Below are positions 6,808-12,822 of a stretch of 15,588 nucleotides of DNA, piece after piece. Both the position numbers and the translations under genes were made by a program. The notes beneath the pieces are model-generated. The model did no database searches. It saw nothing but the letters and a program-made list of their open reading frames with translations, and was not told where the DNA came from. The stretch's first letter is position 1. Each line of letters starts with the position of its first letter. The stretch covers positions 1 through 15,588 of the forward strand of contig JASLXL010000189.1 in assembly GCA_030740335.1 (NCBI GenBank). Direction: 5' to 3'. The DNA is from SAR202 cluster bacterium. Its GTDB lineage: Bacteria; Chloroflexota; Dehalococcoidia; SAR202; CAJWER01.

Positions 6808-7957
6808 CATCGCCGGCAAGATCGCCCATCTCGAGGCGCTTCGTACCGACGTGACCACGGCTCATGCAGAGCACCCAGACGAAGAGACACTGCGCCAGGT
6901 CGACACGGACGTTGCTCAGCTCCTGTTCGACCTGAGGAACGCAGAGGTGCAGATAGAGGGCATCGAGGAGCATCTTGGCCAGGGACAGTCCGAGCCGGTG
7001 GACATGACCCTGCAACAGACTCTGGACGTCGTGCAGCGGCTTCGACGTCTCTCCGAAAACGCACCCAACGACGATCAGCTTGCGATGGTCTCCACGAACA
7101 TAGCCGAGGGGCTGGAGTCATTCGTGACCTCCGTCCTCTCCGAGGCACAGCCGTCCGAGGCCGGCAGGCCCACGGGCCCGGGGCCCAACCCAAGCGACCT
7201 GACTATGGTGCTTGAGGTGATAAGAACCATACAGATTGCACCTGGTCCGGACCGCACGTCCACATACAAGACCCTACGCCAGCAATTTATCGATGCAGCA
7301 TGCAAATCTGCCTGGGCGCGACTCGACCTGGTCCGCGACCCGCTGCTCGACCGCGCTACAAAGAAAGAGTATCTCCACGAGGCGCTGACGATATGGGGGA
7401 TGCTTCCGGACCTGAGCGAAAACAGCGGGAGTCCACGACTGAGCCGCTTGCCCCAGGAGGCCCTCGAGACCGTCAAGCAACTGATGCTTCGAGAGGTAAT
7501 AGGCACGGCACAGGTAGGCGATCCCCGCGCCCTTTTAGATGCAGCCCTACTGGCCCGAGGGCTTGTGGAAGACTACATTCCAATGGTACCGGCGATACCG
7601 ATCGAGGACGCCCAGGTAGCCATGGGACAGAAGGCGCGCGACTCCCTCGTCAGAAGGGTACGGGCAGAGATTTTAAGATCGGGTTCATGGCAAGAGCTTG
7701 AGACCTGTCTCGCCGTGATCGCCGCCATACAGACGATACCAGGAGCAGACGGCGACATTCGAATCGGCAAGCTCTCCAGACAGGTGAGGCTCGCCTCAAT
7801 CCGGCTCCGGTTCATGGGCGTATCCCGTGCGCTGAAACGAGCCGCCATCACGATATTTGCGGTCCTGACCGCCATAATCGGGCTCTCGGCTGGGTACATC
7901 GGCCTCGCAGTGCTGATTCAGCGCCTATACGAATACAACCTACCCTTGGCGCCATAG
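6707..7957 (+). CDS. Helical protein with a single C-terminal membrane anchor, unknown family
   Basis: This 416-residue protein is not recognised. It is predicted by eye to be mostly alpha-helical: charged helices at about 10-90 (including LEALRTDVTTAHAEHPDEET), 100-145 and 185-345, with a Pro/Gly linker near 150-163. A basic stretch RLRFMGVSRALKRAA precedes one strong membrane segment at about 381-404 (ITIFAVLTAIIGLSAGYIGL and on), leaving about 12 residues after it. This layout suggests a tail-anchored or C-terminally anchored protein with its bulk in the cytoplasm. GGAGG lies 6 bases before the ATG. As the fifth gene of the ubiquitin-like operon it could be a membrane platform or a target for the conjugation enzymes. 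That role is inference from position only. Confidence 0.7.
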   Translation: MEGPMRVMGEETARAESLGRDLAAQARLTDRLPNIAGKIAHLEALRTDVTTAHAEHPDEETLRQVDTDVAQLLFDLRNAEVQIEGIEEHLGQGQSEPVDMTLQQTLDVVQRLRRLSENAPNDDQLAMVSTNIAEGLESFVTSVLSEAQPSEAGRPTGPGPNPSDLTMVLEVIRTIQIAPGPDRTSTYKTLRQQFIDAACKSAWARLDLVRDPLLDRATKKEYLHEALTIWGMLPDLSENSGSPRLSRLPQEALETVKQLMLREVIGTAQVGDPRALLDAALLARGLVEDYIPMVPAIPIEDAQVAMGQKARDSLVRRVRAEILRSGSWQELETCLAVIAAIQTIPGADGDIRIGKLSRQVRLASIRLRFMGVSRALKRAAITIFAVLTAIIGLSAGYIGLAVLIQRLYEYNLPLAP

Positions 7958-7961
7958 ATGA

Positions 7962-7993
7962 ACTCCCCACGTGGCCCGGCTCCAATGGGGAGT
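7962..7993 (+). terminator. 8-bp hairpin after the membrane-anchor gene
   Basis: ACTCCCCA (7962-7969) pairs perfectly with TGGGGAGT (7986-7993) over a 16-base loop. It begins 4 bases after the stop codon. No T-tract follows, so it is at best a weak terminator or processing site that divides the operon into two halves. Confidence 0.35.
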
Positions 7994-8013
7994 GTCGACA
8001 AGTGCTTAACGCA

Positions 8014-8148
8014 TGTCATGCTGAGGCCTCGCGAAGCATCTGGGGAGGGGTCTCTCTCTCCCAGATGCATACCGCAGGCCTTGCGCAAAGGGGTGTGCAG
8101 AGGGGTATAGCCCGGCGCCTGTCCTGAGAGCGAAGTCGAAGGGCCGGG
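8014..8148 (+). repeat. Dispersed palindromic repeats in the 308-bp mid-operon gap
   Basis: The gap 7958-8265 has no credible gene. It holds a TGTCATGCTGAG...GCGAAGCATCT element (8014-8041), a hairpin with 9-bp arms GCATCTGGG (8036-8044) and CCCAGATGC (8060-8068), and a second element GTCCTGAGAGCGAAGTCGAAGG (8121-8142), here named only as a repeat type, flanked by CCCGGC and GCCGGG. I recall such 'CTGAG..GCGAAG' elements as intergenic repeats in several bacterial genomes. Copy number here cannot be checked from one window. A pyrimidine-rich stretch with seven T follows at about 8180-8193. Confidence 0.5.
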
Positions 8149-8265
8149 TGCGTAGTCGGTCCCCCACAATCAATATCTCAATTTTTTTCTTTTGAACAGG
8201 GTCCGGGCGAAAGGGCCGAATGCGGCAAAGATTCATCCAATCATGAGTATCGAAATCAGGGCAAA

Positions 8266-9093
8266 ATGAGTACCGAGGGTGGCCGCGGAAAAATAAGAGT
8301 AAACAGACCCAGCTCCGGCCAACGCGGAGTGCAACCTAGCCACGCCATACGGATCTCGAAACAGGCCGTGCGCCCCCTCGTCGTCGAGTTTCCACTAGAC
8401 GGTACCGAGGTCGAGGGGCGGTCCGTTGCCGTACGCGGTTACGCCAATCCTGGTGACACCCTCGTCCTGGAGACTGCCTCCACGGAGCCGATCATCTGCT
8501 CGGTTGAAGCCGATGGCACTTGGTCGATGCCCGACCTGGTCCTACCAACCGGGTCGCAGACCCTCACCGTCGTCGACAGGGACCACTCCGCGCAAAGGTA
8601 CGAGTTGACCATCGTCGTATCCGCGCTACGTACGATCACCATCGTGGCGCCGCTGCAGGGCGAAACGCTGGAAGCACGCAAGCTCGAAATTATTGGCAAG
8701 GCCTCCCCTCGGCTGCTGGTGTGCCTGCGACTGAACGGCACTACCGTGACAGAGAGGGCCGACGAGCGTGGCTCCTTCAGATTCCGAGGAATAGAGATGT
8801 CGACATGGGGTGAGCAGCGAATGAAACTCTACTACGCCGAAGATCCGTCGAACGGGTCGGCGGATCTGCTCGTACACTGGCCCGGCCTCGATCTGCCCTC
8901 CATCGTCGACCCGATAACGCGAGCCCGCCTCGAGCCCGGCGCAGACATCGTGCGCTGCGCCAAGTGCCACAGCTACTGCTATCGGCTGACGTGGACTCGG
9001 ATGGAACGCTGCCCTCGATGCACCGAGGCCGTGTATATCCAGAGGTCCAATGCCAGCTTCCATACACCCCGAGCCGAGCTGTCTCAACTATGA
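8266..9093 (+). CDS. Two Ig-like domains with a C-terminal zinc finger
   Basis: This 275-residue protein opens with a basic, disordered tail of about 35 residues. Residues 38-120 form a bacterial Ig-like repeat (VEFPLDGTEVEGRSVAVRGY ... GSQTLTVVDRD). Residues 121-205 form a second (ITIVAPLQGETLEARKLEII ... QRMKLYYAED). The repeated pattern is 'I..P..G..LE.R...I.G.A.P', as in Big/glucodextranase-B-type domains. Residues 215-256 (DPITRARLEPGADIVRCAKC onward) carry C231-x2-C234 and C249-x2-C252, with His235 and Cys238 as possible extra ligands, a RING- or ribbon-like finger. No signal peptide is seen, so the Ig domains probably act inside the cell. The stop overlaps the E1 start by ATGA, tying the two products together. 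It could be an adaptor or substrate receptor. Confidence 0.7.
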   Translation: MSTEGGRGKIRVNRPSSGQRGVQPSHAIRISKQAVRPLVVEFPLDGTEVEGRSVAVRGYANPGDTLVLETASTEPIICSVEADGTWSMPDLVLPTGSQTLTVVDRDHSAQRYELTIVVSALRTITIVAPLQGETLEARKLEIIGKASPRLLVCLRLNGTTVTERADERGSFRFRGIEMSTWGEQRMKLYYAEDPSNGSADLLVHWPGLDLPSIVDPITRARLEPGADIVRCAKCHSYCYRLTWTRMERCPRCTEAVYIQRSNASFHTPRAELSQL

Positions 9094-10409
9094 GCAGCGC
9101 AACACCACAACAGCTGGTCGAAGACCGCTACACGCGGGTGCGTCAGCTCGGGTGGGACGTGGATCTGCTGAAGCGGAGCACAATCCTGGTGGTCGGAGCG
9201 GGCGCTCTGGGTAACGAAATCATCAAGGACTTGGCCCTCGCGGGCATAGGCCGCCTGATCATCGTGGATATGGACACCATCGAGACCCACAACCTTACGC
9301 GGGCCGTGCTGTTCCGAGGCTCCGATGTGGGCCGAGGCAAGGCACAGGCCGCCGCCGAGGCTGCCGCAGACATCGAACCGAATATCGCCACTAGTTGGTT
9401 CGGGACGCCGTTGCATACCACGCTGGGATTGGGCGTCTTTCGCGATGCAGACGTAGTCCTGGGGGGCGTCGACAACCTCCAAACTCGGCGCGACATCAAC
9501 CGCGCTTGTATGCAGGCAGGCACGCCATTCATCGACGGCGGGCTCTTCTACCTCGACGGGGACGTGAGAACATTTCTGCCCCCATTCAACGTATGCTTCG
9601 ACTGCACCCTCACGGGTGAGGAGCGCGACGAGGGATGGCGTCGTTGGTCGTGCCTAAAGCTGGGCTCGGCCGATGACGCCCCCATCGGCCCGACCGCCCC
9701 GACCATATCGGCGATGATCGGCGGGCTTCAGGCACAGCTCGCCATCAAGTACCTCCACCTGGGCCGAGAGGTACCCTACCCCGTGACGGTCCCGGATGGG
9801 GTCAGGATTCGTTTCAACGGATTCGCCGACGAGTACGAACGATGGAACCTCAGCCGAGACGCAGACTGCCCAACCCACATGGAAATGGTGCCGGTCCGGG
9901 AAGAGCACATAGTCTCGCTGTCATCCGGCAACGACATGTCTGCTGAAAGTCTGCTCGCCGAGACGCAGACTCACCTCGGCCCCGAGGCCTACGTGGAACT
10001 TGGATTCGACGTGATCCACAGCCTGGTCTGCATGGAGTGCGGCGGGCGCGAGCCGTCAATGCAGCGCGTGGGCGCTCTCCAGATGTCCGAGGCGGTGTGC
10101 CCACAGTGCACACCATCATCGTGTGGCGGCTGCGGCGCACCTATCAGACGTATATTCGAATCGCGGCCAGACCTCGTGTTCCCGGACCGAGTCGACTGCC
10201 CAGACTGCTTTGCATCCATTCGTCTCGTCATCCGGGACACAGAGACCCTGAACCGGATCGAGCCCGGCTCTCCGGCCCTGTCACATACCCTTTCCGAATT
10301 GGGAGTGCCCCTGATGGACATCCTGGAAGCCAAAGCGTACGAGGCCGAGCACAGCCTGTTCTTCCAACTCGATGGCGACCGTGAGAGGGTGTATTCGCGC
10401 CGGGACTAG
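9090..10409 (+). CDS. E1-like activating enzyme (ThiF/MoeB/UBA family) with added zinc ribbons
   Basis: This 439-residue protein should adenylate the modifier's C-terminal Gly and pass it to the E2. The Rossmann ATP site reads VVGAGALGNE (34-43). The family acidic motif reads VDMDTIETHNLTR (59-71), followed by GGVDNLQTRRDINRAC (125-140) and the helix TISAMIGGLQAQLAIKYL. Aligned with MoeB/ThiF, Cys188 in RRWSCLKLG falls at the catalytic-cysteine position. C169-x2-C172 with C260 and H263 would form the structural zinc site. Beyond residue 280 are three further Cys pairs (314/317, 337/340 with 345/348, 370/373), then TLSELGVPLMDILEAKA and FFQLDGDR, a strand-helix-strand that may be a small modifier- or E2-binding domain. 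The start at 9090 overlaps the previous stop. A longer frame from 8964 lies inside that gene. Confidence 0.88.
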   Translation: MSSATPQQLVEDRYTRVRQLGWDVDLLKRSTILVVGAGALGNEIIKDLALAGIGRLIIVDMDTIETHNLTRAVLFRGSDVGRGKAQAAAEAAADIEPNIATSWFGTPLHTTLGLGVFRDADVVLGGVDNLQTRRDINRACMQAGTPFIDGGLFYLDGDVRTFLPPFNVCFDCTLTGEERDEGWRRWSCLKLGSADDAPIGPTAPTISAMIGGLQAQLAIKYLHLGREVPYPVTVPDGVRIRFNGFADEYERWNLSRDADCPTHMEMVPVREEHIVSLSSGNDMSAESLLAETQTHLGPEAYVELGFDVIHSLVCMECGGREPSMQRVGALQMSEAVCPQCTPSSCGGCGAPIRRIFESRPDLVFPDRVDCPDCFASIRLVIRDTETLNRIEPGSPALSHTLSELGVPLMDILEAKAYEAEHSLFFQLDGDRERVYSRRD

Positions 10410-10471
10410 ACGTGTGTCCAGCCAGTACTGGCGTCCGTAGTTATTCAGAACTCCGCTAGAGAGGTGTAATA

Positions 10472-11056
10472 ATGCCAATCAGAATCAGGCGTGATGACGA
10501 ACCGGTCGGACAGCCGGAACCGGATCCGGTCCCTCAGCCCGATATCGTCGTCACCGCAGGGACTCCCCCGGAGGCGCCCGCAGCTCAGATAGCCGCTACT
10601 CCCCCAACCAAGTGGGCCGAGGAGCCGACGCAGACTAGTTGGGCGATGGTAGGCTGCCAGTGCACCGTCACAGGCCGCAGCTATCAACTCGCCCTCAGAC
10701 GTGAGAAGGGAACCTACACACTCAAGTCCATTGACCCGGGCGCTGCGCCTGTCGGAGCCAAGGACGGCAACTCCAGCAGCCTTAACCAGCTAGGCGGCCC
10801 CTTCGACTGGACCGGGTTCGAGTGCCCGGACTGTGAAGCAAGCTGGTCGCGCTACCGCAAACGGGGGCTCTACATAATCAACTGCTCGTGCGGATCACTA
10901 TTCTGTGGAAGCGAAGAATCGAAGGACAGGGGCCTGACCGCAAAAGACAGCGTAAAAGGCAAAGAGTGGTGGTGGCGCTGCCCCAGCTGCAAGATCGAGC
11001 AGCGCGTTCAGCTCGGCATCGCGGCGGTAAGCGGCCAGACGATGAAAGGCAAGTAG
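10472..11056 (+). CDS. TerY-C-like zinc-binding protein
   Basis: This 194-residue protein begins with a Pro/Glu-rich disordered stretch (1-55). Then comes GCQCTVTGRSYQLALRREKG (61-80) and a cysteine-rich domain: FECPDCEASW (C118, C121), NCSCGSLFCG (C138, C140, C145) and WWRCPSCK (C170, C173). The 'CSCG..FC' core followed by a CP.C pair is what I know from the TerY-C metal-binding domain, seen in TerY-type stress and conflict operons. The match is by eye, so the family name is provisional. AGGTG lies 6 bases before the ATG. It follows the E1 by 62 bases, a spacer that contains the 12-bp palindrome GCCAGTACTGGC at 10421-10432. It may be an accessory zinc adaptor of the conjugation system. Confidence 0.65.
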   Translation: MPIRIRRDDEPVGQPEPDPVPQPDIVVTAGTPPEAPAAQIAATPPTKWAEEPTQTSWAMVGCQCTVTGRSYQLALRREKGTYTLKSIDPGAAPVGAKDGNSSSLNQLGGPFDWTGFECPDCEASWSRYRKRGLYIINCSCGSLFCGSEESKDRGLTAKDSVKGKEWWWRCPSCKIEQRVQLGIAAVSGQTMKGK

Positions 11057-11088
11057 CCTTCCGACGATTTCGTTCGAGGAGGAGTGCC

Positions 11089-11448
11089 ATTCGGCCTCGA
11101 GACGGAAACATCATCCGGATATCCAGGCCGCCGCCCTGGACCCTCTCGGACATGCTACAGGCTCTGGCGGCGGGTGTGGTCGTGGCCGCCGTCGCAGCCA
11201 CACTGCTAACCGGCAGGTTTTTCGAGATGGATGGCGCAACGAGGGTCTTGGGAGTCGTGCCCGCCCTCCTCACGGGCGCTGCAGTCGCATCCGCGATGAG
11301 AGCATCTGCGACCACCATCCCTGGAAGAGTATTGTGGCCCACCGCCTTCCTCCTCTCCGCCGGCTCACTGTCCCTGGGCCTCATGGCGAGCGTTGCGAGC
11401 GGCCGCACAAACCTCTTTTCTGGACCGGTATCGACGCCCATCGTATAG
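11089..11448 (+). CDS. Small multi-pass membrane protein (possible AUU start, shortened by TAG)
   Basis: An unrecognised protein with three membrane segments at about 23-41 (LQALAAGVVVAAVAATLLTG), 52-70 and 82-102. The start is uncertain. AGGAGG at 11077-11082 lies exactly 6 bases before an in-frame ATT at 11089, giving RPRDGNIIRISRPPPW before the first helix. The first in-frame ATG is at 11152, with no ribosome site, and would leave 98 residues. The GTG at 11084 by the same ribosome site is out of frame and ends after about 42 codons. The frame closes with TAG at 11446-11448, but the same frame continues as a further membrane helix (next entry), so this product is probably a shortened version. 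It is the last plus-strand gene of the island and ends before the hairpin at 11619. Confidence 0.55.
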   Translation: MRPRDGNIIRISRPPPWTLSDMLQALAAGVVVAAVAATLLTGRFFEMDGATRVLGVVPALLTGAAVASAMRASATTIPGRVLWPTAFLLSAGSLSLGLMASVASGRTNLFSGPVSTPIV

Positions 11449-11661
11449 GCACTAATGCTGGCGGCGGCACTCCTAGGCACCTACGTCGGACGATCTGTGA
11501 CACTCCAGGCCCGCCGATTCTTGCGCACACGGGACACAGGTCAAGATATGGCTCTCCCAATCCCCTTCCGCGGCAATCAGCACACAACCCTTCACGCCAC
11601 AGATGTATCTTGGCTGGTGCGTGGGCCACGACGGGTGAGCCGTCGTAGCCCACGCCACTGA
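11449..11661 (+). pseudogene. Continuation of the membrane protein beyond an in-frame TAG
   Basis: In the same frame as the gene before it, directly after TAG, the sequence reads ALMLAAALLGTYVGRSVT and then QARRFLRTRD: a clear fourth membrane helix with a basic cytoplasmic end. From about 11550 on, the frame loses coding character and runs into the terminator-like hairpin. This is best explained as a nonsense mutation or base error splitting a four-helix protein. Re-initiation at the ATG at 11455 is possible but there is no ribosome site. Confidence 0.5.
11619..11655 (+). terminator. 16-bp hairpin at the end of the ubiquitin-like operon
   Basis: GCGTGGGCCACGACGG (11619-11634) pairs with CCGTCGTAGCCCACGC (11640-11655) with one mismatch and the 5-base loop GTGAG. 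No T-tract follows, like the hairpin after glnA. It lies between the island and the convergent PadR gene, so it may stop transcription from both sides. Confidence 0.5.
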
Positions 11662-11662
11662 C

Positions 11663-11760
11663 CTCTTCGACAAGCTCCGGACTAAAGGCAACTCCAAGCT
11701 TCCGTTCATGGTGAGCCGGCCGAACCGCAGCCCGTTTAACCGAAAACCCTTCGACAAGCC
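11663..11760 (+). repeat. Dispersed short repeats between the island and padR
   Basis: Two CTTCGACAAGC copies (within 11663-11680 and 11748-11760) flank a CCGTTCATGGTGAGCC...GAACCGCAG element at 11702-11731. I recall these strings as intergenic dispersed repeats of several bacterial lineages. They are related in inverse orientation to the 'GAAGTCGAAGG' element in the gap at 8121-8142. Confidence 0.4.
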
Positions 11761-11776
11761 AGCCAGCCACAAGAAA

Positions 11777-12319
11777 CTATCCCACCCCACCCCTCAAAAG
11801 CGGCGCACCGCCCAGGTCACTCAGGACGATATCTAGCCAGACCAGCTCAGCTTCGAGATGGGCTACATCATGTTCCACAACATGCCGCCAGGCTTGACCG
11901 TGATCTGGAAGCGCTCGGAACTGTTCCATAACGCCCATGACTCGCTCTCGCTTCTGCGACAGTAGTACAGCAACCTCGGCCGGAGGCAGGTAGCCCATGA
12001 ACGCCACCCCAGCATCGTCCGCATAGTAGGTCTGGGTATAACCGCCCAGCTGTGATCGGAGCAGTGCAAAAAAATGCGCCCTGCCCGCCTCCTTGATCTC
12101 GTAGACGCGACGTGGAGGTCGCTTGCCCTCTTGCTCAACTTCCTGCGAAACATAGCCCTCCCGCTCCAGACGATCCAGCGTGTAGTAGGCCGACGACCTC
12201 TTGACGTCCGCCGCAAGCCCCATCACATCTGAGATGTACTCGTTCAGCCGGTAGCCGTGCATCCTTCCCTCCATCAGCAGCCCCAGCAGCAGCAATTCTC
12301 TGTCCAAAGCACCCTCCAT
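11777..12319 (-). CDS. PadR-family transcriptional regulator
   Basis: This 180-residue DNA-binding repressor has the PadR winged helix-turn-helix at residues about 5-85: LDRELLLLGLLMEGRMHGYR, then AYYTLDRLEREGYVSQE and the wing PPRRVYEIKEAGR. The second half (about 95-170) is the helical dimerisation part typical of the longer PadR subgroup, with VLLSQKRERVMGVMEQF. The ATG at 12317-12319 directly follows an in-frame GTG at 12320-12322; either could be used, and neither has a clear ribosome site. A 38-bp palindrome covers the start, which suggests self-repression. It faces the ubiquitin-like island tail to tail and is divergent from the recombinase relic, so nothing in the sequence shows that it controls the island. 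Its ligand is unknown. Confidence 0.88.
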   Translation of the reverse strand: MEGALDRELLLLGLLMEGRMHGYRLNEYISDVMGLAADVKRSSAYYTLDRLEREGYVSQEVEQEGKRPPRRVYEIKEAGRAHFFALLRSQLGGYTQTYYADDAGVAFMGYLPPAEVAVLLSQKRERVMGVMEQFRALPDHGQAWRHVVEHDVAHLEAELVWLDIVLSDLGGAPLLRGGVG

Positions 12320-12320
12320 C

Positions 12321-12358
12321 ACTTTACTCTAATTTGATTAATCGAATTAGAGTAAAGT
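12321..12358 (+). promoter_or_regulatory. 38-bp palindrome over the padR start (likely operator)
   Basis: Arms ACTTTACTCTAATT (12321-12334) and AATTAGAGTAAAGT (12345-12358) match perfectly, and the centre TGATTAATCG adds an 8-bp core palindrome, so only the outermost central pair fails. PadR proteins bind such AT-rich dyads. Its overlap with the alternative GTG start of the PadR gene points to autoregulation. It could also control rightward transcription toward 12823. Confidence 0.65.
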
Positions 12359-12439
12359 TTAGATGAAAGCGCGAGCGACAGTCAAGGCAAAGATTAGCGG
12401 CCTAGGGACAGGACAGTTGAATACGGCTCATACATCAAA

Positions 12440-12650
12440 ATCGATAGTGAGCGTGCGTCCGGTAGTGCGTACGCCCAGAGAGCGCATGCAATATATGTGG
12501 GAGTGCTGGCCTCTTTGCGTGAATTCCCCGATGTCGCCGGAGGTTCTCACTACCGCGACTCCTACAGTCTCGCCGCCCTGACGGGCATGCGCGCTCCGAA
12601 CTCTTCGGACTCAAGTGGCCCGACATAGCCCTGAAGTCAGCGACGAACTC
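12440..12650 (+). pseudogene. Tyrosine recombinase/phage integrase relic, frameshifted
   Basis: The stretch 12323-12822 has no intact gene. Pieces of a tyrosine recombinase catalytic domain are found across three frames: VRPVVRTPRERMQYM (about 12453-12497), then ASLREFPDVAGGSHYRDSYS and LAALTGMR (12509-12591), then RSELFGLKWPDIALKSAT (12592-12645). Joining the last two at about 12590 by restoring one base gives TGMRRSELFGLKW, the classic box around the first catalytic Arg. At least two frameshifts and the absence of the C-terminal HxxR and Tyr region show it is dead. It marks a former mobile element beside the island. The remaining bases to 12822 hold only the ribosome site of the next gene. 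Confidence 0.65.
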
Positions 12651-12822
12651 TTCGTTCAATAGATGTTTTCTCTTTGACCCTTTGTTAGTCCATCAGATAG
12701 TGGCAGGTAGGCGGCAGTCTCCCATATTCCACATTGTTTCGGCATGCTAAAATCATCCCCTGGCGGAACTCGACTACCGAATCTCTGGTTCTGGCCGCAT
12801 TCAGGAGCAGGAGGTCTCTCAA

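Noticed and set aside
8964..9089. 42-residue N-terminal extension of the E1 frame
   Set aside because: It lies wholly inside the zinc-finger part of the Ig-like gene. The ATGA overlap at 9090 gives a start just before the normal E1 N-terminal helix.
11381..11790. Minus-strand frames with two CxxC pairs (LCADCRGRG...LCPVCARI)
   Set aside because: Two different frames show cysteine pairs from the same DNA, neither has a ribosome site or a family match, and the segment overlaps the membrane-protein frame and the terminator-like hairpin.
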